NCBI GenBank assembly: GCA_018268855.1
Contig: JAFDVR010000017.1
Location: 186,001 to 250,000, forward strand
Reading direction: 5' to 3'
Source: Acidobacteriota bacterium
GTDB taxonomy: Bacteria; Acidobacteriota; Terriglobia; Terriglobales; Acidobacteriaceae
Length of the DNA: 64,000 nucleotides
Shown piece after piece: positions 53,804 through 62,882 of the stretch. A program made the translations under genes and the position numbers. Below the pieces are notes generated by a model, which was not told where the DNA came from, searched no databases, and saw only the letters and a list, made by a program, of their open reading frames with translations. Each line of letters begins with the position of its first letter. Positions within the stretch are counted from its first letter, which is position 1.

Positions 53804-55618
53804 TTAAAAATGTAGCGCAGAGACGATGCGATAGGTGATGAACGCACCCGAATAAGCCAATACAGTCATGTACGCAAATTGTGCCAGCGGCCACTTCCAA
53901 CTGTTCGTTTCGCGGCGGACGACAGCCAATGTAGCCGTGCATTGCATGGCGAGTGCAAAGAAGACGAGCAGAGCAATCGCTCCTGCCAATCCGATGTCCG
54001 CGCGCAACGCATCGCCGATGTTTACTGAGCCGTAGAGAGTGGCAAGCGTTGATACCACGCTTTCGCGGGCAACAAAGGCCGTTAGCAGGGAAATACCGAC
54101 TGCGCGATTTAGGCCAAGGGGGCGTAGAAACGGTTCAATTGCATCTCCAATCTTTGCCAGGATGCTGCTTCCCACATCTCCTGCCTGCGTCCCATGGAAG
54201 GGAAGGTGCGCGAGAAACCAGATGACCAGATTCAGCACAAGAATTACGGTCGCAACTTCGCTCAGAAAGACCTTTGTGCGATCGAGAATCGCGAGTGCCA
54301 CCGTTCGCACTCGAGGCGCGCGATAATTCGGTAACTCAATCGCAAAGCTGGCTCCCGGACCTTTCAACATCGTGCTGTGTAGGATTTTCGCTGTAAAAAG
54401 AGCAGCCAACAAACCAATGGCATAGAGCGCAAGCATCATCGCGGCCTGCAATCCAAGGAACCTTCCCAGCAAAGGACGGGCAGGAATAAACGCAGCAATC
54501 AGTAACGCATACACAGGCAACCGCGCGGAGCAGGTCATGAAAGGTGCGATCAAGATTGTGGCCAACCGGTCACGCTTTGACGGAATCGCGCGTGTTCCCA
54601 TAATCGCTGGAACTGCGCACGCATACGCGGAGAGAAGTGGGAGAAACGAGCGGCCATTTAAGCCAACACGTCCCATCGTGCGATCGGCTATAACAGCCGC
54701 ACGCGCCATGTAGCCGGAGTCTTCGAGCAGGGTAATCACCAAAAACAGGCAAAGAATCTGTGGAAGAAATCCGACGATGGAGGCCACTCCGTTCCACATA
54801 CCATCAATCAGAATGGCGCGAACGAGGTTATCCGGTAACAAAGCCGCTGTGTGCAAGCCGAAGTTGTTCAATAAATTAGTGAGCGCTTGCCCTGCTGGAT
54901 AGGCCAGACGAAAGATAATCTGGAATGCCGCAAGAATGGCAATGATGCAGAGAAATGGCCCGAGAACCGGGTGCAGCGCCCAGCGATCGAGCGCTCGTGT
55001 GAATTTTGAATGATGTGGACGGCGATATGCTCCGGAGTGCCGCAAAGTATGGCAATCGGTCACGCATCCTGCAGCATTGCCGCCACGCTGCAGCACCGGC
55101 AAAATCTGCGAAGCACCGTGCTCACCCTTCAGAAAGTGATCAATGGCATCTAGGCCTGTGCCGCGTGCGGCGCTGATGAGCGTCACGGGAGCACCCAAAT
55201 CACGCGCAAGTGCCAGCGTGTCTACAAAACCATTCCGCGCGTGCAACTCGTCTGCCATGTTTAGCAGTACCATCGTTGGCAAATGGCAAGCCAGCACTTC
55301 ATGAATCAGAGTGAGATAACGATGGAGTTGTGTGCCGTCCACTACAAGCAGCACTGCATCCAGTTTGTCCACACCGGGCTGTGTGCCTTTCAGAATCGAA
55401 ACAGCGATGTGCTGGTCTTCTGAATTTGGCTGTAAGCTCCAGACGCCAGGAAGATCGAGAATTACCTGGCTGGTCCCCCGCAGACGTCCGCTGCGATGTT
55501 CCACCGTAACGCCCGAGTAGTTGCTTACTTTCTGCCGGAGTCCTGTAAGCCGGTTGAACAGAGTGGACTTTCCTACGTTTGGCGGCCCAATCAGGCCAAT
55601 CGTCCGGAACTCGCTCAC
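53804..55618 (-). CDS. feoB: Ferrous iron transporter FeoB
   Basis: 604 aa: N-terminal G domain with GPPNVGKST (G1), DLPG (G3) and NMAD (G4), a spacer, then a polytopic transport core of about 8-9 helices with gate-like repeats. Shorter than E. coli FeoB (773) but within the range of compact FeoBs. Start overlaps the feoA stop by 4 nt. It imports Fe(II). No Fur-type operator or FeoC was recognised. Confidence 0.93.
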   Translation of the reverse strand: MSEFRTIGLIGPPNVGKSTLFNRLTGLRQKVSNYSGVTVEHRSGRLRGTSQVILDLPGVWSLQPNSEDQHIAVSILKGTQPGVDKLDAVLLVVDGTQLHRYLTLIHEVLACHLPTMVLLNMADELHARNGFVDTLALARDLGAPVTLISAARGTGLDAIDHFLKGEHGASQILPVLQRGGNAAGCVTDCHTLRHSGAYRRPHHSKFTRALDRWALHPVLGPFLCIIAILAAFQIIFRLAYPAGQALTNLLNNFGLHTAALLPDNLVRAILIDGMWNGVASIVGFLPQILCLFLVITLLEDSGYMARAAVIADRTMGRVGLNGRSFLPLLSAYACAVPAIMGTRAIPSKRDRLATILIAPFMTCSARLPVYALLIAAFIPARPLLGRFLGLQAAMMLALYAIGLLAALFTAKILHSTMLKGPGASFAIELPNYRAPRVRTVALAILDRTKVFLSEVATVILVLNLVIWFLAHLPFHGTQAGDVGSSILAKIGDAIEPFLRPLGLNRAVGISLLTAFVARESVVSTLATLYGSVNIGDALRADIGLAGAIALLVFFALAMQCTATLAVVRRETNSWKWPLAQFAYMTVLAYSGAFITYRIVSALHF

Positions 55619-55845
55619 GGATGGCGCTCCTGCGCAATCTTTACGGCGGCTGCTGTCTGCGCACGGAGAGCGATATCAGACCCATCTACTCGGACGATCA
55701 ACATGGCCCGACGGGATAGATGGCGAACAATTTCGACCTCAGCGCCTGCGTTCAATCCCAGCGAGCAAAGATGGCAAAAGGCGTCACCCTGAGCCACGCC
55801 GATGACTGTAGCCTTCTCTCCCCGTTTCAGTTCTGCCAGATGCAC
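55615..55845 (-). CDS. feoA: FeoA-family protein
   Basis: 76-aa SH3-like beta-barrel protein: LAELKRGEKATVIGVAQG, LCSLGLNAGAEVEIVR and the closing IALRAQTAAAVKI strand are typical of FeoA. It binds and helps FeoB. The last 4 bases overlap feoB, so the two are co-translated. Confidence 0.9.
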   Translation of the reverse strand: MHLAELKRGEKATVIGVAQGDAFCHLCSLGLNAGAEVEIVRHLSRRAMLIVRVDGSDIALRAQTAAAVKIAQERHP

Positions 55846-55953
55846 GGTCGTTCCTTCAAAATCGCCGCGCCGGCTGTCAATTCAGCTAAAGGAGCGGTTC
55901 TTCTATCCTACTCCAATATCAGACAACTTTAGTCGGCAATTCGATGCAGAGAA

Positions 55954-56523
55954 TCAACCGTTGATGTCAAGCAATCCCGGAGGAAGACGCATCTCTAACC
56001 GTTTATTGGGGATATCAGGTTTATGCAGGTAAGCTTTGGCCAACGGAACCAGCAACTCGTCGCCATCTTGCCTTTCGATTACCAAAATTGGAGTGGCCTT
56101 CTCAATTCGCCTGCCGTGCGCATCCGTAGCGAAGTGGACATCGCGAACCGTTCCCAAAGTATGGTCTTCCTCGGTGACCGAACAGCCGACGAGGTCGCTC
56201 ACGTAAAATGCGCCCTCTTCCAGCATGACGCGTTCGGAATCGGGAATAGCGATCTGCAACCCAGCGAGTGCCTCAGCATCGGAGATGTTCGTCGTTCCGG
56301 CAAATTGAAGTACGACTTTGCCTGCATTGCGTCCGGTAGGAAACCAGTGGGCTTCAATTACTGCCGGAGTGGGATTGCTGTTTTCGCGCAACAAAACTAC
56401 GTTCTTTCGATCGGCGAAACGCTCAGGGAAATCCGTTAGAACTTCGGCCAGCACTTCGCCACGGCGTCCCTGCGGTCGAAGAACGCGCGCAATTACAGTC
56501 CATTCCTGCATGTTCGGGGTCAT
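55954..56523 (-). CDS. rimM: Ribosome maturation factor RimM
   Basis: 189 aa: N-terminal RimM barrel (VIARVLRPQGRRGEVLAEVLTD) and C-terminal PRC barrel (YVSDLVGCSV...LVPLAKAYL). Helps 30S head assembly through S19. Start ATG 56523; ATG 56511 (MQEWTV) is possible. It follows the KH-domain gene by 43 nt. The usual trmD and rplS neighbours are missing: the next gene downstream is feoA. Confidence 0.92.
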   Translation of the reverse strand: MTPNMQEWTVIARVLRPQGRRGEVLAEVLTDFPERFADRKNVVLLRENSNPTPAVIEAHWFPTGRNAGKVVLQFAGTTNISDAEALAGLQIAIPDSERVMLEEGAFYVSDLVGCSVTEEDHTLGTVRDVHFATDAHGRRIEKATPILVIERQDGDELLVPLAKAYLHKPDIPNKRLEMRLPPGLLDING

Positions 56524-56566
56524 GGTAGAAGGGTACGTACTCAGGAAAGACTTGTCGCGTTGCGCC

Positions 56567-56860
56567 TTAATTGCGCGCTCCACGATCTTCTTCGTAAATA
56601 TCGAGCGTAAAACGACTGCGGGTCTTCATGGCTGCGGCACTCAGAATGGTGCGCAACGAGCGGGCCGTACGTCCTTGTTTTCCAATCACCTTGCCCACAT
56701 CACTGGGAGCTACCTTTAGACGTAACAGCGTGGCATCTCCATCTGGAATGGCTTCCACCTGCACCTGGTCGGGAATATCGACCAGAGACCGGGCGATTTC
56801 GGCGATCAGATTACTCATGTTTTGGGTTATTTTGTCGGATGTCCCTGCAAACTCACTCAT
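56567..56860 (-). CDS. khpA: KH-domain RNA-binding protein (KhpA-like)
   Basis: 97-aa protein with one KH domain: VAPSDVGKVIGKQGRTARSLRTIL carries the GxxG loop (GKQG). The family binds RNA and is usually encoded between rpsP and rimM. Start ATG 56860 behind AGAAGG; an internal ATG 56818 would give a 83-aa form and lacks a Shine-Dalgarno. Confidence 0.87.
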   Translation of the reverse strand: MSEFAGTSDKITQNMSNLIAEIARSLVDIPDQVQVEAIPDGDATLLRLKVAPSDVGKVIGKQGRTARSLRTILSAAAMKTRSRFTLDIYEEDRGARN

Positions 56861-57064
56861 GTACACACCTTCTGGATAAAACAAGACAGACAGATGCAGA
56901 TGGGTCATCGTTTACTGATCCATGCTGCACTCAAGACTACAAAGGCGCTCGAACGTACATAGATGCCTTTTGAAATCAAATAGTTGCGCATCAGTCCCAG
57001 TTTGGAACTGGCGCAATCCGACGTTGAGTGTACCTGAGAATGTGGTAATTTGAACCGTTTACAG

Positions 57065-57116
57065 TAAAAAAGCCAACAGACCGAAGTACCCGAAGTTGGG
57101 TACTTCACCTGTGGCT
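57065..57116 (-). terminator. Intrinsic terminator between rpsP and khpA
   Basis: On the minus strand: an outer stem (AGCCACAG with CTGTTGGCT, imperfect) around a perfect inner 9-bp stem (57083-57091 with 57098-57106), followed by TTTTTTA. It begins 34 nt past the rpsP stop. It would uncouple rpsP from the KH-rimM pair. Confidence 0.8.
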
Positions 57117-57150
57117 CTTATGGTTACCTTTTTACTAAATGATTAACAGA

Positions 57151-57399
57151 TCACGCTGCAGCTACTTCCGCTTTAGGAGCGTTTTTCGTCAGTTTTGCTA
57201 CCGTGTCGGACAACTGAGCGCCCTTGCTGGTCCAATAATCAATCCGGTCTTGTTTCAAGTCGACCGTAGCTGGTTCAGTACGCGGATTATAGGTGCCCAC
57301 TACTTCCACGGAGCGGCCGTTGCGGGCGCGGTCCTTCTCGATCACAACAATGCGGTAATAGGGCTGCTTGCGGGCGCCAAAGCGCGCGAGGCGAATCAT
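57151..57399 (-). CDS. rpsP: 30S ribosomal protein S16
   Basis: 82-aa S16, MIRLARFGARKQPYYRIVV start and VGTYNPRTEPATVDL block typical. ATG 57399 fits the family start; GTG 57405, two codons earlier, lies nearer the GAGG at 57420 and could also be used. Followed by its own terminator. Confidence 0.95.
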   Translation of the reverse strand: MIRLARFGARKQPYYRIVVIEKDRARNGRSVEVVGTYNPRTEPATVDLKQDRIDYWTSKGAQLSDTVAKLTKNAPKAEVAAA

Positions 57400-57687
57400 C
57401 AACACAGTAGTAAATTCCTCTCAAATGAAACTTTAGGCCAGGCCAGGAGTTGCTGGGCGTATGAGGTGCTCTGTCGCGCAGAAAACCATGCAGGCGCAGA
57501 GCTGCAGACATCAGGCCCTAACTTGTCAAGTATCGCCCAAAGCGACCGAATAGGCAAGATTTTACCTGTACATCCAGCGGTTCGCATAGTGCCAGACCGC
57601 TCCTGAAGTGTCCGACTCGTATCTGCCGCATGTCGTAGGATTGCATCTCATAGAGTGCAAACCGAGGTAAGAGGTAAGCTGCGGCAG

Positions 57688-58398
57688 ATGCATCGCGAGT
57701 ATCACAAGTGGAAGTCGGTATCACTCGATCGGGAGATGGAGTTGCTCATCTTCGGCCATGCAGGGGTGCCGGTTGTAGTCTTTCCCACTTCACACGGGCG
57801 CTTCTATGAGTTTGAGGACCAAGGCATGGTCCGCGCCGTCAGCTCGAAAATCGAGCACGGACAGGTACAGCTTATCTGTGTCGATTCCATCGATAACGAA
57901 AGCTGGTTTGCCGAACAGGTTCCCGGACGCTGGCGCATCGCGCGGCAACTTCAGTTCGAACGCTACATCCTGGATGAGGTGGTGCCATACGTCCGCAAGC
58001 GCAACCACGTCCCTCATATGGCGGCCGCCGGCTGCAGCTTTGGCGGATATCACGCCGCAAACATCAGCTTCCGTAACCCGGAGATATTCACCGCCATGCT
58101 CACTATGGGGGGCACCTTCAACCCCGAACACTTCCTCCGTGGCCATTACGACGAGGATTGCTACTACAACCTGCCAACGCACTTTCTCCCCAACATGAGT
58201 GATCCCTGGTATCTCGATAAATATCGCCACAACAGCTACATGCTCGCAACGGGTGTTCATGACCACCATTGGGACGACAACGAAAAATTCGCTGCGCTGC
58301 TGCGACTCAAAGGTATCCCTGTGCAACTCGATGTCTGGCAGGACTGCGCCGGCCACAACTGGTACTGGTGGCAGAGAATGCTGGCGGCGTATCTCTGA
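57688..58398 (+). CDS. Esterase-like alpha/beta hydrolase
   Basis: 236 aa, cytosolic (no signal peptide). The EsterD-like fold has FPTSHGRFYEFED, a nucleophile elbow GCSFGG (Ser about 114), and His in DCAGHNWYWW near the C terminus. COG-type esterase/phosphohydrolase of unknown substrate. I used ATG 57688; an in-frame GTG at 57655 adds 11 residues. It overlaps the next gene by one base (TGATG). Confidence 0.78.
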   Translation: MHREYHKWKSVSLDREMELLIFGHAGVPVVVFPTSHGRFYEFEDQGMVRAVSSKIEHGQVQLICVDSIDNESWFAEQVPGRWRIARQLQFERYILDEVVPYVRKRNHVPHMAAAGCSFGGYHAANISFRNPEIFTAMLTMGGTFNPEHFLRGHYDEDCYYNLPTHFLPNMSDPWYLDKYRHNSYMLATGVHDHHWDDNEKFAALLRLKGIPVQLDVWQDCAGHNWYWWQRMLAAYL

Positions 58399-58820
58399 TG
58401 AGGACAGCGGCTGTTCTTCTCGGTCTCGCCTTTGTTGCGAACACTTCCGCGCAAACTACACCTGCTCCGCTGCGTCTTCTCGTGCTTGATGGCCGCAACG
58501 GACGTCCTGTGCAGAACGAAGACATCTCTCTCTGGTACGACGAGAAGGAAGGTACGCCGACCCTCCTCCACACAGACGCACATGGAGAAGCACAGGTCCC
58601 GCCGCCACTCGCGACAGCCGTTCGCATCACTGTTGAGCCAATGGTGTCGGTCGACTGCCGCCCGAAACATGACGGGCCCATCTTCTATAGCTTGCGCATC
58701 ATTCACGAGCGTGGTCTTGCAGCAGAAAACAAATGCGGCACACCCGTCTTCCGCAAACACTTGAATGAGCTCATACTCTTCGTTCGCGACCACAAGTGGT
58801 ACGAGGGCTTCAACCAATAA
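58398..58820 (+). CDS. Small secreted protein, transthyretin/Ig-like
   Basis: 140 aa: signal peptide (MRTAAVLLGLAFVANTSAQ) and a beta-rich domain (LRLLVLDGRNGRPVQNEDISLWYDE) like the carboxypeptidase-regulatory/transthyretin fold. One cysteine pair (CRPK and NKCGTP). No catalytic motif. Coupled to the esterase by a one-base overlap. Function unknown. Confidence 0.65.
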   Translation: MRTAAVLLGLAFVANTSAQTTPAPLRLLVLDGRNGRPVQNEDISLWYDEKEGTPTLLHTDAHGEAQVPPPLATAVRITVEPMVSVDCRPKHDGPIFYSLRIIHERGLAAENKCGTPVFRKHLNELILFVRDHKWYEGFNQ

Positions 58821-58853
58821 AAAAACGGGCGAGGAGCATCAGCCCCTCGCCCG
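58819..58853 (-). terminator. Intrinsic terminator of the glycine-zipper lipoprotein gene
   Basis: Perfect 9-bp stem (58826-58834 with 58845-58853) followed on the minus strand by TTTTTTT. It overlaps the stop codon of the convergent 140-aa gene. Confidence 0.8.
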
Positions 58854-58869
58854 CGATGTTGCTACGCGT

Positions 58870-59751
58870 TTACTGCACGTGAATCGGAGAACGCAGACGG
58901 AAGGTGATCACCGACTCCGACGGAATCACGACCTCCTTGTTGCCCGTCATCGCGCCCGCAGCCGTGCCGGCTCCCGCGCCCGTCAGGCCGCCGATGAGAG
59001 CGCCCTTGCCGCCGCCAGCCAGACCACCGATCAAAGCGCCCACGCCCGCGCCGCCGCCGATGAATCCAGCAGTGCGCTTGCCTTTGCCCTTGATCTCCTT
59101 CACATAGGCGCTGGTGGTCACTTCATAGCCGCCAATGTTGTTTAGCTCGATGCCGATGGAACCAGAACCGGCAAATTTGCCGCGTCCATTCGCCTGGACC
59201 ACCGTGCCGCCCACGCGCGTGCCGCGATCAAAAACTGTATGGCCGTTCACCACCACCGGCCTGTTTACCACGCCGCTGAAGTGCTCGCCCAGATTTGCCT
59301 TGTGGCCAGTCAGCGTCTCCGTGGTGCGGATGGTCACGCGCGTACCTGCGGGAACGGTCATGGCAACTGGGGCAGGTGCGGGTGCCGGCGCCGATTCCCG
59401 TTCAACCGGTACAGAACTGGCTGCCGTAGGCCCCGGGGCAGACTGTGTGGGCGCTGCGGCCGTCGTGCTTCCTGCTGGAACCGCTGGGGACTCGCTGTTC
59501 AGTGTGGTGCCGGACGCGCCTGCCTGGACGCCGTCGGGGATGGCATGGATGGAGCCGTCTGGATAGATCAGAACATTCTCTCCGCCTACGGGCGCATTGC
59601 TTACCTTGCCGTCTACGCCGATTACGGGCGTGCCTGCGGGTACGGTTGAGAACGTGGCGTTCGCTGGAATGGCTGGTTTCTTCTTGCATCCAATTGCAAT
59701 CAGCGTTGCCGCAAGCGTGCATGCCACTGCAAATCGTTGAAAGGTGCTCAT
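58870..59751 (-). CDS. Glycine-zipper lipoprotein
   Basis: 293 aa: lipoprotein signal with a lipobox-like LIAIGC, then an Ala/Pro/Thr-rich linker, a beta region (VPAGTRVTIRTTETLTGH, HTVFDRGTRVGGTV) and a C-terminal glycine zipper. ATG 59751 behind CAGGAG. Same architecture as 25515-26468. Probable envelope anchor or assembly protein. Confidence 0.72.
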   Translation of the reverse strand: MSTFQRFAVACTLAATLIAIGCKKKPAIPANATFSTVPAGTPVIGVDGKVSNAPVGGENVLIYPDGSIHAIPDGVQAGASGTTLNSESPAVPAGSTTAAAPTQSAPGPTAASSVPVERESAPAPAPAPVAMTVPAGTRVTIRTTETLTGHKANLGEHFSGVVNRPVVVNGHTVFDRGTRVGGTVVQANGRGKFAGSGSIGIELNNIGGYEVTTSAYVKEIKGKGKRTAGFIGGGAGVGALIGGLAGGGKGALIGGLTGAGAGTAAGAMTGNKEVVIPSESVITFRLRSPIHVQ

Positions 59752-59896
59752 GGTTTTCTCCTGGTTCGTGCGTTGGAGAGGTTTCTGCGCGCCACACGAT
59801 TGCACATGCGGTGCAGCAACTTTCTCATATGGTGTGATGCTCGCAGTAAAATGGAAGTTCCGCAGCAAATTAAAAATTTCCGAGGTATACAGTCTG

Positions 59897-61027
59897 ATGT
59901 CTTCCATTGCTGAGCGCTCGTTCCCGCACTTTATGTTGAAAGAGATTTGGGAGCAGCCCGACGCCCTGCGTGCCGCGCTGGAGCGCTACACCACAGACAC
60001 CGCACTGCGCGAAGACCTCTTTGCCGCCGCGCGCGAAGTGCTCGGCAAACGCAACGATGTTGTGATCGCCGCCAGCGGATCGAGCCGCCATGCCGGCCTC
60101 ACGGCTGAAATATCGATGGAAGACTTCGCCGGCCTCGCCGTCGATGTGGAATACGCCAGCGAGTACTCTGTGCGTTCCACCAACACCAAGCGTGACCCCG
60201 CAGTCATCGTCATCTCGCAAAGCGGAGAGACGGCAGATACCCTCGCCGCCCTGCGCGAAGCCAAGGCGCGCGGCCACAAGACCATCGCCGTGACGAACGT
60301 GGCCACCTCCACCATGGCGCGCGAGTGCGATGCCAGCATGCCCACCATGGCCGGTGTGGAGAAGGCCATCCCCGCCACCAAGAGCTTCACCACGCAACTG
60401 CTCGTGCTGCATCTGCTCGCTCTCTTTGCCGCGCAGGAGCGAGGCACCATGAACGCGGAAGAGATTGCTTCGCGTGTCGCCCGCGCACATGCGCTGCCGG
60501 AACAGCTTGAGTCACATCTTCCCAAATGGGAAGCGGAGTTGAAGAAGATCGCGCCTTTCTACGCAAGCGCACGCACCTTCCTCTTTCTCGGTCGGGGCAT
60601 CCATTACGCCATTGCGCGTGAAGGCGCGTTGAAGCTGAAGGAGTCTTCGTATCTCCACGCCGAGGGCTACCCCGCTGGCGAGTTGAAGCACGGACCCAAC
60701 GCGCTGGTCTCGCCTGAAGTTCCTCTGATCGTCCTGGCGACCTACGATGCAGGTGATGAAGAATCCGTAAATCGTTATGAGAAGACCGTGCAACTGCTCG
60801 CGGACATGAAACAGCAGGGCGCAACCGTGCTCGCCATTGTGAACGACGGCGATGAGCGTGTGCGTGCCCTCGTGACGCACGCTATCGACGTGCCTGCAAC
60901 GAGCGAACACCTTCTGCCCATTGTGGAAGTAGTGCCGCTGCAACTGCTCGCGTACTTCATCGCCATCCGCAATGGCGTGAACGTCGACCAGCCACGCAAT
61001 CTCACGAAGGCTGTTCTCGCAGACTAA
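59897..61027 (+). CDS. SIS-domain GlmS-like isomerase, possible type II GlcN6P deaminase
   Basis: 376 aa, two SIS domains and no glutaminase domain. The isomerase catalytic residues of GlmS are kept: LKLKESSYLHAEGYPAGELKHGPNAL (Glu and His) and the C-terminal PRNLTKAVLAD Lys. The SIS-only, GlmS-like proteins of NagB-II type deaminate GlcN-6-P to Fru-6-P. That fits NagA at 34394-35542, as no NagB is seen. An ammonia-using synthase is the other option. ATG 59897; the longer frame from 59744 is artefact. Stop overlaps the Lrp-type gene by one base. Confidence 0.75.
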   Translation: MSSIAERSFPHFMLKEIWEQPDALRAALERYTTDTALREDLFAAAREVLGKRNDVVIAASGSSRHAGLTAEISMEDFAGLAVDVEYASEYSVRSTNTKRDPAVIVISQSGETADTLAALREAKARGHKTIAVTNVATSTMARECDASMPTMAGVEKAIPATKSFTTQLLVLHLLALFAAQERGTMNAEEIASRVARAHALPEQLESHLPKWEAELKKIAPFYASARTFLFLGRGIHYAIAREGALKLKESSYLHAEGYPAGELKHGPNALVSPEVPLIVLATYDAGDEESVNRYEKTVQLLADMKQQGATVLAIVNDGDERVRALVTHAIDVPATSEHLLPIVEVVPLQLLAYFIAIRNGVNVDQPRNLTKAVLAD

Positions 61028-61506
61028 TGGCCACCGCCAAACGCACGAGCGCAAAAGCAAGGCTTGAGTTGGACCGCATCGACTGCGCCCTGCTCAAGCA
61101 CCTGCAGGAAGACGCGCGTATTGCGTACGCAGAGCTAGGGCGGCGTGTAGGACTCTCCACGCCGTCCACCATCGAGCGCGTACGCAAGCTGGAAGATGCA
61201 GGCGTTATCCGCGGCTATCACGCGCAGGTCTCGCCGGAAGCAGTCGGTCTTCCGCTGCGCGCATTTATCAAGGTCACCATAGCGGGCGACAAACTCGACA
61301 AGTTCGCCAGCGTCGTTCGCCGCGTACCCGAGGTAAGGGAAGCGCACCGCGTTACCGGCGCGGAGTCCTACATCGTGCAAGTCGCCGTCCGCGACATCGC
61401 GCATCTTGAAAAGGTAATCGACGCGCTCGCACCCTACGTCGCTACCCAGACGTCGATGGTGCTCGCCTCCGCCATCGCCTGGAATCCAGTAGAGCCTACG
61501 CTCTAA
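61027..61506 (+). CDS. Lrp/AsnC family transcriptional regulator
   Basis: 159 aa: N-terminal HTH (LLKHLQEDARIAYAELGRRVGLSTPSTIERVRKLED) and a C-terminal RAM ligand-binding domain (LRAFIKVTIAG...). Starts on the last base of the SIS gene, so a link to amino-sugar or amino-acid signals is possible. Usually a local or feast/famine regulator. Confidence 0.88.
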   Translation: MATAKRTSAKARLELDRIDCALLKHLQEDARIAYAELGRRVGLSTPSTIERVRKLEDAGVIRGYHAQVSPEAVGLPLRAFIKVTIAGDKLDKFASVVRRVPEVREAHRVTGAESYIVQVAVRDIAHLEKVIDALAPYVATQTSMVLASAIAWNPVEPTL

Positions 61507-61537
61507 AGAAGACAAACGCGGGTTGAGTAGCCCAAAG

Positions 61538-61675
61538 CATTGTCATTCCGAGCGCCAGTGAGGAATCTGCTGTTCGCACGCGAAGCGTGCCTCGCGCTGC
61601 AAGCGCGACCGGATTAGAAGCGGACTTTAGTCCGCTGTTTACGCAAAATAAAAAGAGGGCTTTAGCCAGGGCTTT
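61538..61675 (+). repeat. Composite dispersed repeat
   Basis: First half (61538-61574, GC-rich tail to about 61615) matches the repeat at 32576-32663: the same CATTGTCATTCCGAGC ... GAGGAATCTGCTGTT block. The second half has GCGGACTTTAGTCCGC (61620-61635) and GGGCTTTAGCC hairpins, similar to 33161-33214. So both kinds of repeat occur twice in this window, here intergenic and there inside a gene. Confidence 0.7.
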
Positions 61676-61747
61676 CCTCACTCGCCGATGAATTTTATCG
61701 CGACCAACGGAAGCGCCACGCGAAGCGAACCGCCGTGCGCGCAGCAC

Positions 61748-62554
61748 CTAGGCGCCGGGTAGCTTTCCCAACAGCACAACTAACAGCACACCAACCACCA
61801 GCGCACCAATCTGTCCCGCAACGCGCATCAGCTTGCACTCATGCTGCAACTCCGGCATCAGGTTCGCCGCAGCGACATACACAAAGCTCGCCGCACTCAC
61901 AGGCAGCAACCACGCTGACGCCGCCATGCCTGCGCTCCCGATCCCAGCCACCAGCAACACACCCAGTAGGGAAGGCGCGCCGACAAAGGCAGCCAGCCGC
62001 AAAGCCTTCTTTTCGCTCAATCCAAGATGCATAAAGAGGGCAAAGTCACCAAGACGATGAGGAATCTCATGCAGCACGATCGCCAGCGCAGTCAGCAATC
62101 CGATACGAGGACCAAGCGTAAACGCGGCGGCGGCACTCACGCCATCCACAAAGCTGTGCAGCATCCCGCCGAACACAAGGTTCATCGGTCGCGAGGTGTG
62201 ATGCCCGTGATGGTGATGCACTGTGCTGAGCGTTTCAGTCGCAGCCGTCTCCGCCGCATTGCCCGTCAGCGCAGAGAAGATGCGCTCTACGGCAAACAGA
62301 AAGACGAATGTCCCGCAGAAGGCGAGCCACAGCCCAGTGTGATTGCCAAGCTCTTCAATCGCTTCAGGCAAAAGATGCAACAGGCCAGTGCCAAGCAACA
62401 CGCCAACCGCAAGCGCAACCGCGTGTCCTAGATACCGCTTTAGTAATCCCGTACGCGCATGCAGCCACTGCACGCACACAACCGCAACAACCTGCACCGC
62501 GCACATAGCGGCCAACGATTGCCAGAACATGGATGTGTTGCTAAGGGTGTGCAT
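61748..62554 (-). CDS. ZIP family metal transporter
   Basis: 268 aa, eight predicted helices. Signature motifs: HSFVDGVSAAAAF in helix 4 and HEIPHRLGDFA in helix 5, and a His-rich loop (HHHHGHH) before helix 4. Imports Zn2+ or another divalent metal. Start: ATG 62554 is only four bases from a 16-bp hairpin; ATG 62530 is an alternative with no Shine-Dalgarno. Upstream gene is a 62-aa membrane protein. Confidence 0.88.
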   Translation of the reverse strand: MHTLSNTSMFWQSLAAMCAVQVVAVVCVQWLHARTGLLKRYLGHAVALAVGVLLGTGLLHLLPEAIEELGNHTGLWLAFCGTFVFLFAVERIFSALTGNAAETAATETLSTVHHHHGHHTSRPMNLVFGGMLHSFVDGVSAAAAFTLGPRIGLLTALAIVLHEIPHRLGDFALFMHLGLSEKKALRLAAFVGAPSLLGVLLVAGIGSAGMAASAWLLPVSAASFVYVAAANLMPELQHECKLMRVAGQIGALVVGVLLVVLLGKLPGA

Positions 62555-62558
62555 GAGA

Positions 62559-62593
62559 GATGAGCAGCCTCGATTATATCGAGGCTGCTCATC
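62559..62593 (-). promoter_or_regulatory. 16-bp perfect hairpin just before the ZIP start
   Basis: GATGAGCAGCCTCGAT (62559-62574) pairs exactly with ATCGAGGCTGCTCATC (62578-62593), 3-nt loop. It lies 4 bases before ATG 62554. The only Shine-Dalgarno-like GAGG lies in its 3' arm. No T-run. Either a terminator-like hairpin or a translation-control element. Confidence 0.6.
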
Positions 62594-62623
62594 TAGTTCT
62601 TGACTTCTATGAAGATGTAAAGA

Positions 62624-62812
62624 CTATCGACGAGACAATTCGTCCACGCGTCCTTCGATGGTGCCGATCAGCCGATAGAAGGACTTCTGATCATGGTTGA
62701 TCGTATCGACAGTCGTCTCAACCCGGCCCAGGCGGCCATTCGTCTGTATCCATGCGAGACAGATGAGAAGACTCGGGATTCCAATCGATAGAAGCAACTG
62801 AATGTTGGTCAC
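62624..62812 (-). CDS. 62-aa single-helix membrane protein
   Basis: N-terminal helix (IQLLLSIGIPSLLICLAWI) and a charged coiled-coil-like tail (GRVDELSRR end). GTG start 62812 with a strong GGAGG seven bases upstream; the frame upstream to 62854 has no RBS. The size and shape recall small envelope proteins; function unknown. Confidence 0.65.
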   Translation of the reverse strand: MTNIQLLLSIGIPSLLICLAWIQTNGRLGRVETTVDTINHDQKSFYRLIGTIEGRVDELSRR

Positions 62813-62882
62813 GCTGGAACCTCCATATGTACTTATGATAGCAAATCGGCACAATACGATGGCCGGTTAGAGGCCAATCAGA

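Noticed and set aside
55846..55953. Fur box before feoA
   Set aside because: No match to the 19-bp Fur consensus or a clear IdeR/DtxR palindrome.
57406..57687. Possible small RNA or tRNA between rpsP and the esterase gene
   Set aside because: No cloverleaf, no T-loop GGTTCRA in a suitable place, and no strong hairpin with a U-run.
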